Shown: in pieces, positions 5,584 through 10,898 of the stretch
How positions within the stretch are numbered: position 1 is the first letter of the stretch
How the letters are laid out: each line of letters starts with the position of its first letter
DNA from: Chloroflexota bacterium
GTDB lineage: Bacteria; Chloroflexota; Dehalococcoidia; GIF9; AB-539-J10
NCBI GenBank assembly: GCA_015222295.1
Contig: JADFUZ010000106.1
Coordinates: forward strand, 1 to 10,898
Direction of reading: 5' to 3'
Length of the DNA stretch: 10,898 nt
Notes under the pieces: generated by a model
Told to the model about the DNA's origin: nothing
The model's input: only the letters and a program-made list of their open reading frames with translations
The model's database searches: none
Position numbers and translations under genes: made by a program

Positions 5584-7395
5584 ATGCAGTCGGAGCGCTT
5601 GGCGCAGCAACTAGGGACTCTGCCGGCCAACCCAGGAGTCTACCTGTTCAGGGACAAAAAGGACAAAGTGATCTATGTCGGTAAGGCTGCCAGCTTGAGC
5701 AGTCGAGTTCGAAGTTACTTTGGTGCCCCCAGAAGTTTATCATCGAAAGCGCAGCGCTTAACATCGAGCATATCCACTATGGAATTCATTATCACTAACT
5801 CCGAGGCGGAGGCTTTGCTCTTGGAGTGCAACATGATAAAGAAATACCATCCGCGCTTCAATGTGCGTTTCAGGGATGATAAGGCTTTTCCTTATTTAAG
5901 GATAGACACCAACGAGGACTGGCCTGCGGTGCGTGTCACTCGTCGGAGGCAAGCGGATGGTGCCACTTACTTTGGGCCCTTCGCCAGTGCTGGCTCGGTA
6001 CGCAAGACCCGGAATCTCATCAAGAGGATCTTCCCACTTCGCTCTTGCAACAAACGTATTGATGGAAGAGACAGGCGGCCTTGCTTGGACTATCATATTC
6101 ACCGCTGCCTCGGTCCATGCATCGGCGCAGTCAGCAAGGAGGGGTATCGGGACGTAGTGAATCAGGTTATCTCGTTCTTGCAAGGCAAGCAGGAGCTGGT
6201 AGTCCGCGAACTGCATGGCAATATGGAAGCGGCAGTGCAGAAGCTCCAGTTTGAGAAGGCAGCTCTGTTTCGCGACCAGATCCGTGCCATTGAAGACGTT
6301 ATCGAAGGACAGCGTATTGCTGTCGCCTCGGAAGGTGAGCAGGATGTTGTGGCTTTGGCCCAACAGGAAGGACTGGCTTGCGTGCAAGTCTTCTTTATTC
6401 GCAACGACAAACTGATCGATCGGCAGCATTTTGTCATGCACGGAGTGTACAGTGAAGACCCCATCCAGACAATGACCGGGTTCCTGAAGCAATACTACAC
6501 TTCGACTGCGCACATACCACCTGCAATACTGCTCCAGTATCCGGCGGACGATTTGCCGCTGCTGCGTGGGTGGCTCAAGAACTTGCGAGGCGGCCATGTA
6601 AGGCTGCAAGTCCCCCGCCGAGGAGTCAAGAGACGCTTGGTCGAGATGGCTGCAGAGAACGCCAAGAAAGCCCTGGACTTGGTCACAACTGAACAGAGGC
6701 TGGAGGATGTGAACGCCGGCTTGGAGGACTTGAAGGCTAAGCTGTGCTTGCCCCGGATACCGACAAGGATGGAGGGCTACGATATCTCTAACATACAGGG
6801 CGCTCTGGCTGTGGGCAGTATGGTTGTCTTCGAAAACGGATTGCCCAAAACACGGGACTACCGCCGCTTTCGAATCAAGGCGGTGCATTATGCCAACGAC
6901 TACGCGATGCTGCAGGAGATGTTGAGGCGCAGATTCAAGAGAGGCATATGTGACAAAGGCAGCTGGGCGGCCAACCCTGACCTTGTCCTTATTGACGGTG
7001 GGAAGGGGCATCTTAGTGCTGCCCTGGAGGTGAGGCGTGAGGTCGCGGTCGATTCGATACCGATAGTGAGTCTAGCCAAGGAGAACGAGGAGGTCTTCTT
7101 GCCGGGCCGACCTGACCCAGTTGATATGGCCGTGGACTCCGCTGGCCTTCACCTACTTCAAAGGGTTCGAGATGAGGCACACCGGTTCGCCGTGAGCTAC
7201 CATCGCAAGTTGCGGCGCAAACACGCCCTTGCGTCTGCTCTCGATACCGTTCCAGGCATCGGGCCAAAACGAAAGCGGGCGTTGCTTAGCAGGTTTGGCT
7301 CAGTTCAAGCCATAAGTGCTGCATCGGAGGAGGAACTGGGTCGAACTAAAGGGATAACTGCAGCACTCGCAGGGAAGGTCAAGCAGTACTTATGA
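5584..7395 (+). CDS. uvrC: Excinuclease ABC subunit C
   Basis: Dual-incision nuclease of nucleotide excision repair, recruited by UvrB at lesions. At 603 residues it is normal length. Domains in order: an N-terminal GIY-YIG nuclease (GVYLF near 18-22, VIYVGKA near 29-35, catalytic arginine region SSRVRSYF, and the glutamate in NSEAEALLLECN) for the 3' incision; a cysteine-bearing segment (SCNKRIDGRDRRPCLDYH) ; a UVR motif near 212-240 that contacts UvrB; an RNase H-like domain for the 5' incision with D400 (GYDISNIQG), D471 (LIDGGKGH) and H533 (RDEAHR); and a C-terminal helix-hairpin-helix pair (VPGIGPKRKRALL onward). All expected active-site residues are present. Its 3' end overlaps the convergent DUF72 gene by 17 bp. 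uvrA and uvrB are not nearby. Confidence 0.97.
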   Translation: MQSERLAQQLGTLPANPGVYLFRDKKDKVIYVGKAASLSSRVRSYFGAPRSLSSKAQRLTSSISTMEFIITNSEAEALLLECNMIKKYHPRFNVRFRDDKAFPYLRIDTNEDWPAVRVTRRRQADGATYFGPFASAGSVRKTRNLIKRIFPLRSCNKRIDGRDRRPCLDYHIHRCLGPCIGAVSKEGYRDVVNQVISFLQGKQELVVRELHGNMEAAVQKLQFEKAALFRDQIRAIEDVIEGQRIAVASEGEQDVVALAQQEGLACVQVFFIRNDKLIDRQHFVMHGVYSEDPIQTMTGFLKQYYTSTAHIPPAILLQYPADDLPLLRGWLKNLRGGHVRLQVPRRGVKRRLVEMAAENAKKALDLVTTEQRLEDVNAGLEDLKAKLCLPRIPTRMEGYDISNIQGALAVGSMVVFENGLPKTRDYRRFRIKAVHYANDYAMLQEMLRRRFKRGICDKGSWAANPDLVLIDGGKGHLSAALEVRREVAVDSIPIVSLAKENEEVFLPGRPDPVDMAVDSAGLHLLQRVRDEAHRFAVSYHRKLRRKHALASALDTVPGIGPKRKRALLSRFGSVQAISAASEEELGRTKGITAALAGKVKQYL

Positions 7396-8122
7396 GCTGG
7401 GACAGAGTCAAGGCGTTTCTTACAGCAAAGGCTTCAGCATCGTTGTTGAAGTATATGTAGACGGCCCGTACGTCTTTGCCAAGCTGAACGATCTCTCGTG
7501 CCCACCGGGAGAGTTCTTCGTCTGAGTAACAACTGGAGTACAAACTGGCACTGCCATGAAAACGGAGATAGGCAAAATCGGCTGTAGCCCCAAGAGGGCA
7601 GCGAAACCCGGGCATGTCGAAAACGCATAAGCCGACGCTATGTTGTCGCAAGATATGGAAAACCGAATCATTCAGCCACGACTCATGGCGGAATTCAAGA
7701 ACATGTTTGTACTCCGGCGGCAATGAAGACAAGAACTCCATTAAGAGCTCCTCGTTGCGCCTCATGTTGGGTGGGAGTTGATATAGGATGGGGCCCAGTT
7801 TCTCTTTGAGGAGACGAATGCGCGAGAGAAACTCCCGCATCGGTGAACCCAAGTTTCTGAGCCGCTTTACGTGAGTAATGAACCGACTCACCTTGACGGC
7901 AAAGATGAAATCGGGGGGCGTAGATTCCCGCCAATTCGCGAGAGCTCTCTCAGAAGGCAGGCGGTAGAAAGTGTTGTTTAGCTCTACAGTGGAGAAACCG
8001 CTAGCATAGAACTGCAACCAACCGGGCTTGGCCAAGCCATCAGGATAGTACAGCCCGCGCCAATGGTCATAATGCCACCCGCTACAGCCAATGTAGTACT
8101 TCTCGGGCGATTCACATCTCAT
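7379..8122 (-). CDS. DUF72 family protein (YecE-like)
   Basis: A 247-residue member of the DUF72 family, a TIM-barrel-like group of unsettled biochemical function. Landmarks are YYIGCSGWHYDHWRGLYYP near the start, the ELNNTFYRLPS block near 67-77, FIFAVKVSRFITHVKRL near 92-108, LYQLPPNMRRN near 137-147, a VLEFRHESWL block, YLRFHGS, and VYIYFNND near the C-terminus, all in family order. Start ATG at 8120-8122. It is divergent from the 5S rRNA gene, probably sharing a palindromic -10 element with it, and convergent with uvrC with a 17-bp tail overlap. Its neighbours offer no functional clue beyond proximity to a repair gene. Confidence 0.88.
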   Translation of the reverse strand: MRCESPEKYYIGCSGWHYDHWRGLYYPDGLAKPGWLQFYASGFSTVELNNTFYRLPSERALANWRESTPPDFIFAVKVSRFITHVKRLRNLGSPMREFLSRIRLLKEKLGPILYQLPPNMRRNEELLMEFLSSLPPEYKHVLEFRHESWLNDSVFHILRQHSVGLCVFDMPGFRCPLGATADFAYLRFHGSASLYSSCYSDEELSRWAREIVQLGKDVRAVYIYFNNDAEAFAVRNALTLSQLISTA

Positions 8123-8137
8123 TGTCTGGCCCTGAAT

Positions 8138-8167
8138 TTGAAGCTCTCCACTACGTTATAGTATACT
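8138..8167 (+). promoter_or_regulatory. 5S rRNA promoter
   Basis: TTGAAG (4 of 6) at 8138-8143, an 18-bp spacer and TATACT (5 of 6) at 8162-8167. The 5S sequence starts about 15 bp further on. The -10 sits in a 12-bp palindrome shared with the opposite-strand gene. Confidence 0.6.
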
Positions 8168-8169
8168 AT
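8158..8169. promoter_or_regulatory. Palindromic -10, also usable toward the DUF72 gene
   Basis: ATAGTATACTAT is its own reverse complement, so TATACT is present on both strands (8162-8167 plus; 8165-8160 minus). The minus-strand element lies 37 bp before the DUF72 ATG, an ordinary distance. No good -35 is seen in that direction. Confidence 0.5.
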
Positions 8170-8182
8170 TCAAGAGGAGCTT

Positions 8183-8298
8183 CCTGGTGACTAGAGCGGA
8201 GTGGAACCACCCGTTCCCATCCCGAACACGGCAGTGAAACGCTCCAGCGCAGACGATACTTAAGGGGCAACCCTTCGGGAAAATAAGCCGTTGCCAGG
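8183..8298 (+). rRNA. rrf: 5S ribosomal RNA
   Basis: About 116 nt with the conserved central block CCCATCCCGAACACGG and GCTCCAGCGC, and a terminal helix I pairing CCTGGTGAC at the 5' end with GTTGCCAGG at the 3' end (two wobble pairs). Ends may extend two bases each way (8181-8300). No 23S or 16S sequence lies on either side: the upstream neighbour is a protein gene on the other strand and downstream is cinA, so this 5S gene is transcribed alone. No U-tract terminator is obvious directly after it. Confidence 0.93.
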
Positions 8299-8505
8299 GA
8301 GTTCCTCGCTAATCCAGTCCGATCAGAGCGAGTTCCATACCACCCCGAATCGGGCTAACTTTCAGCCGTTTCCTCCTTGCCCCAATGTTGACGCTCCAAC
8401 CACGAGAACTGGACTGTTCTCTAGCACCAACACCGCTGAGAAGTTGCTGCGCTACGTGGGTACGATTGGGTTAGCTTCCACGGGACAGAGCGTGGGAGTG
8501 AAACC
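8299..8505. other. Gap between 5S rRNA and cinA, no gene recognised
   Basis: I see no convincing gene here. It contains one small hairpin, GAGAAC-TGGACT-GTTCTC at 8404-8421, without a following T-run, and a weak CCACG/CGTGG pairing near 8478-8495. It may hold the 5S 3' trailer and upstream sequences of the cinA promoter. Confidence 0.4.
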
Positions 8506-8514
8506 TGCTAGAAT
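8506..8514 (+). promoter_or_regulatory. Extended -10 for the cinA-SepRS-SepCysS operon
   Basis: TGCTAGAAT (TGn plus TAGAAT at 8509-8514) lies 11 bp before the cinA ATG, with no Shine-Dalgarno sequence between them and no clear -35. The form is almost the same as the uvrC element TGTTAGAAT. Confidence 0.5.
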
Positions 8515-8525
8515 AGACCGAACGG

Positions 8526-9032
8526 ATGGCAAAGACGGAAGCAGAAATCGCTGAACTGCTAAGACAATACCGGGGCAAGACGGGTGAACTACTGAGCATC
8601 GGTACAGCCGAGTCAGCCACCGGCGGCACGGTGGCCGGCAGGCTAACCGACGTGACGGGCAGTTCGGACTATTTCAAAGGCTGCGTAGTGGCCTACGGCA
8701 ACGAGGTCAAGACGGGGGTTCTGGGAGTAAAGAGCGACACCATAGAGAACGACGGAGCAGTGAGCGAGCAAACGGCTATAGAAATGGCTGAGGGAGGGAG
8801 GAGGCTGCTGGGCGTAGACGTGTGCATTTCCGACACAGGCATTGCCGGTCCTACCGGGAGCACGCCTGGGAAGCCGTTGGGCCTATTCTATTTCGGCTTG
8901 GCAACCGAGCAGGTTAGCCGGAGCCAGCAACGCGTATTCCACGGCGACCGGTATCGGAATAGGCGCGATGCTACTGAAACTGCGCTGAATATGCTGAAGC
9001 AATACCTGCAACAATGCCTTTCACAGGAGTAG
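8526..9032 (+). CDS. CinA C-terminal domain protein, probable nicotinamide-nucleotide amidase (PncC type)
   Basis: A 168-residue stand-alone version of the CinA C-terminal domain; two-domain CinA proteins are about 400 residues, so the N-terminal MoCF-like domain is absent. Motifs are GTAESATGGTVAGRLT near 27-42 (the serine of AES is the family's active-site serine), FKGCVVAYGNEVKTGVLGV near 56-74, GAVSEQTAIEMA near 79-90, GIAGPTGSTPGKPLGLFYFG near 108-127, and the closing FHGDRYRNRRDATETALNML. Such proteins deamidate NMN to NaMN in pyridine nucleotide salvage; that role here is inferred from the family. The common AESCTGG appears as AESATGG. It is first in the operon with SepRS: TAG at 9030-9032 is nine bases before the SepRS ATG, in the same reading frame. 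Confidence 0.9.
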   Translation: MAKTEAEIAELLRQYRGKTGELLSIGTAESATGGTVAGRLTDVTGSSDYFKGCVVAYGNEVKTGVLGVKSDTIENDGAVSEQTAIEMAEGGRRLLGVDVCISDTGIAGPTGSTPGKPLGLFYFGLATEQVSRSQQRVFHGDRYRNRRDATETALNMLKQYLQQCLSQE

Positions 9033-9035
9033 GAG
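9031..9035 (+). promoter_or_regulatory. Ribosome-binding site deciding the SepRS start
   Basis: AGGAG overlaps the end of the cinA TAG and lies 6 bp before ATG 9042. It leaves no room for the in-frame TTG at 9036 as start. Confidence 0.65.
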
Positions 9036-9041
9036 TTGACC

Positions 9042-10580
9042 ATGACGGTGTTTGACTTGAGCGAGATAAGAGATCGGGCAAAGAGGAATTTCGCCGAAAC
9101 CTGGATATCGACTGCTGAACTGCTTCCAACCAACACGAGAGTAAGCCTGAAGGAAAAAGGAAAACCTCACGTTTTGCGTGAATTGATCCAGAAATCGAGG
9201 GAGATTCTGCTGAACGTTGGTTTTGATGAAGCTGAGAACCTTACGATTCTCCCCGATAGCGATGTCTCCAAGCAATATGGGCCCGAAGCGAGAGTCATTC
9301 TCGACAGGGCTTTCTATCTTGCCGAATTGCCTCGTTCTGAAATAGGGTTGAGTGCGCAGAAAATCAGCCAGGCAAGGGAAATAGCGGACGAAGTGGATAT
9401 CGACGAAATGCGTGCAATCCTCAGGGAATATAAGAGAGGAGATATTGAGGCGGATGACCTAGTTGGAGAACTCGTGACTCGACTCGACATCACCGATTCC
9501 CAGGCTGGCGAGCTTCTGGATAGCGTCTTCCCAGAAATGAGAAGACTGCGGCCTCTGTCCAGTGACAAGACTCTGAGAAGCCACATGACAGCCACGTGGT
9601 TTCATACCCTGGCAGCGATGCAGAACAGGGCCAGTTTGCCACTCGCCCTGTTTTCCGTGGGCCCTCGCTACCGAAATGAGCAGCGAGAGGATGCCCACCA
9701 TCTGCGTGTCCATCACTCGGCATCAGTGGTGGTGATGGACGCCGAGATGTCTCTGGATGCCGGAAGGGAGATAACGAAGGAGATCCTGAGGCAATATGGT
9801 TTCTCAGATGCGAGGTTTGAGACAAAGAGCGCAACGTCGAGGTACTACGCCGCTGGCCAAGAACAGGAGGTTTTTTCCCAGTACAGGGGCGCGTGGCTCG
9901 AGGTTGCCGATATAGGCATGTACTCACCCATAGCCCTGGCAAACTTCAATATCAGGTATCCCGTATTCAATGCGGGCATCGGGATCGAGCGACTAGCAAT
10001 GATACTGTACGATATAGACGATGTAAGGAAAGTGGCATACCCCCAATTTTCCGTTGCTGAGTATACTGATGAGGAAATCGCGAGTTCGCTCACGTATATC
10101 GCGGGGCCTCGAACTGCCAGAGGACGAAAGATCGCCATCGCAATCGAGGAGACTGCCAGGAAGCATAAGGATGAGATTGCCCCCTGCGAATTCGTTGCCT
10201 GGACTGACGGTTCCATTGAGGTGAAGGTGGCAGAAACTGAAGCGGGTAAGAGACTGATTGGTCCTGCTGGTTTCAATGAAATCTGCGTGTCAGGCGGAAG
10301 CATCTACAGCGACGTTGCGCCCTCGGGAGTGCACACCGGCATGAACTACATGCGCGGCATAGCGACGGGAGCGGCGGCTCTGATTGAAGGGAGCCATGAA
10401 GAGTCACTGTACCAGGTGAAAACGATCAAGCATCTCTCTGACCTCAACCTGCAACTCCCCGCGGCAATCAGACAGCACATCGAAGGACAGCAGAAGAGAA
10501 TTGGAGTCGGCGGCGCTGTATTTGTGACCATAAACTCGCGACCACTGAGAGGGAAAGAGCATGAAGCAGGGAACCAATAG
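9042..10580 (+). CDS. sepS: O-phosphoseryl-tRNA(Cys) synthetase (SepRS)
   Basis: Class II aminoacyl-tRNA synthetase that attaches O-phosphoserine to tRNA-Cys, the first step of tRNA-dependent cysteine formation. From ATG 9042 it has 512 residues, typical of SepRS. The N-terminal SepRS block has KQYGPEARVILDRAFYLAEL (77-96). LRSHMTATWF (178-187) precedes motif 2, GPRYRNEQREDAHHLR (207-222), which runs into VHHSAS (223-228). Motif 3 is GIGIERLAMILYD (312-324). T183, S226 and S228 align by a constant offset with residues I recall as phosphate-binding in the Methanococcus maripaludis enzyme (T188, S231, S233), supporting Sep rather than Phe specificity. The C-terminal part (from about 340) should hold the anticodon-binding domain for GCA. 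It ends in TAG and overlaps SepCysS by 20 bp. A PheRS alpha paralogue is the only other reading and does not fit these motifs. Confidence 0.95.
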   Translation: MTVFDLSEIRDRAKRNFAETWISTAELLPTNTRVSLKEKGKPHVLRELIQKSREILLNVGFDEAENLTILPDSDVSKQYGPEARVILDRAFYLAELPRSEIGLSAQKISQAREIADEVDIDEMRAILREYKRGDIEADDLVGELVTRLDITDSQAGELLDSVFPEMRRLRPLSSDKTLRSHMTATWFHTLAAMQNRASLPLALFSVGPRYRNEQREDAHHLRVHHSASVVVMDAEMSLDAGREITKEILRQYGFSDARFETKSATSRYYAAGQEQEVFSQYRGAWLEVADIGMYSPIALANFNIRYPVFNAGIGIERLAMILYDIDDVRKVAYPQFSVAEYTDEEIASSLTYIAGPRTARGRKIAIAIEETARKHKDEIAPCEFVAWTDGSIEVKVAETEAGKRLIGPAGFNEICVSGGSIYSDVAPSGVHTGMNYMRGIATGAAALIEGSHEESLYQVKTIKHLSDLNLQLPAAIRQHIEGQQKRIGVGGAVFVTINSRPLRGKEHEAGNQ

Positions 10581-10898
10581 CTTGCTAGACAAACTCCGTG
10601 GTCTGTCCAGGTCCCACAAGGGCCTGATCAATATCATGCCCTTGCAAACAGGTGGAATTCTCACGGATGCTGCCAGGGAAGCATTGCTGGAGTTCGGGGA
10701 TGGCTATTCTGTATGTGACTTCTGCCTCGGTAGCCTATGCGACATTACCAAACCACCTGTGCGGGAGCTGACCCACGACCTCTTGCCCGAGTTCCTGGAC
10801 TGTGATGTTGCCACCTTAACCTACGGGGCAAGGGATGGCATATTCATGATCATGCACTCCCTGGTCAAACCGGGCGAGTCAGTCCTTGTTGATGCCAA
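10561..10898 (+). CDS. pscS: O-phospho-L-seryl-tRNA:Cys-tRNA synthase (SepCysS), 3' end outside the window
   Basis: PLP-dependent enzyme converting Sep-tRNA-Cys to Cys-tRNA-Cys with a sulfur donor. The first 112 residues are present, about a quarter to a third of the protein. Visible family features are INIMPLQTGGILTDAA (23-38), GDGYSVCDFCLGSLCDI (46-62) carrying C52 and C55, which correspond to the conserved CxxC cysteines essential in the archaeal enzyme (sulfur relay/Fe-S), and LTYGARDGIFMIMHSL, the usual start of the PLP-fold domain. The PLP lysine and the third conserved cysteine lie beyond the edge. ATG 10561 sits inside the end of SepRS with GAGAGG eight bases upstream, so translation is probably coupled. 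Only about 20 residues precede the core, so no SepCysE-like domain is fused at the N-terminus. Confidence 0.95.
   Translation, partial: MKQGTNSLLDKLRGLSRSHKGLINIMPLQTGGILTDAAREALLEFGDGYSVCDFCLGSLCDITKPPVRELTHDLLPEFLDCDVATLTYGARDGIFMIMHSLVKPGESVLVDA

Noticed and set aside
5896..7011. Long 371-codon open frame on the minus strand inside uvrC
   Set aside because: It lies wholly antisense to a well-supported uvrC with codon boundaries aligned to it, a common by-product of codon bias. The translation shows no recognisable domain.
8291..8554. 87-codon plus-strand frame from a TTG at the 3' end of 5S rRNA into cinA
   Set aside because: It starts inside the rRNA, overlaps cinA in another frame, lacks a ribosome-binding site and reads as low-quality composition.
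10578..10700. Readthrough of the SepRS TAG into a longer protein
   Set aside because: The continuation is about 35-40 codons of featureless sequence overlapping SepCysS in another frame, so a true stop is more likely.
1..10898. CRISPR arrays, transposase genes or long tandem repeats
   Set aside because: None was seen on reading both strands. The only mobile-element signals are the broken integrase and its tRNA site.

Overview
The window looks like a chromosomal segment of an anaerobic bacterium, most probably a Chloroflexi (Chloroflexota) lineage near Dehalococcoidia. This rests on bacterial housekeeping genes (uvrC, a Xer recombinase, argC, a bacterial 5S rRNA), a gene resembling the Re-citrate synthase known from Dehalococcoides and clostridia, and a SepRS-SepCysS pair, which among bacteria has been reported mainly from Chloroflexi and Candidatus Parcubacteria. 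The taxonomic call is inference; no 16S rRNA is present.

Layout. Positions 1-1100 are the end of an integrated element: a small AT-rich gene and a tyrosine integrase that faces a tRNA-Gly(CCC) gene and is broken by one in-frame TGA exactly at its first catalytic arginine. From about 1100 rightward is host backbone: tRNA-Gly and a probable Re-citrate (or homocitrate) synthase on the minus strand; divergent argC followed at once by tRNA-Glu(UUC); a minus-strand operon of a XerC/D-like recombinase, an 88-residue C-terminally anchored membrane protein and protein-L-isoaspartate methyltransferase; divergent uvrC; a DUF72 protein; an isolated 5S rRNA gene; and, at the right end, an operon of a stand-alone CinA C-terminal (PncC-type) protein, O-phosphoseryl-tRNA synthetase (SepRS) and the start of Sep-tRNA:Cys-tRNA synthase (SepCysS), which runs off the window.

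The most important content is the right-hand operon. SepRS charges tRNA-Cys with O-phosphoserine, and SepCysS converts Sep-tRNA-Cys to Cys-tRNA-Cys. This is the tRNA-dependent cysteine route classically known from methanogenic archaea. Both key motif sets are visible, and the two genes overlap by 20 bp, indicating coupled expression.

Expression style is also notable. Genes that begin transcription units (argC, xerC-like, uvrC, cinA) have a -10 element only 9-14 bp before the start codon and no Shine-Dalgarno sequence, suggesting leaderless or near-leaderless mRNAs. Internal operon genes (88-aa gene, SepRS, SepCysS) have clear Shine-Dalgarno sequences. The 5S rRNA and DUF72 genes share a palindromic -10 element.
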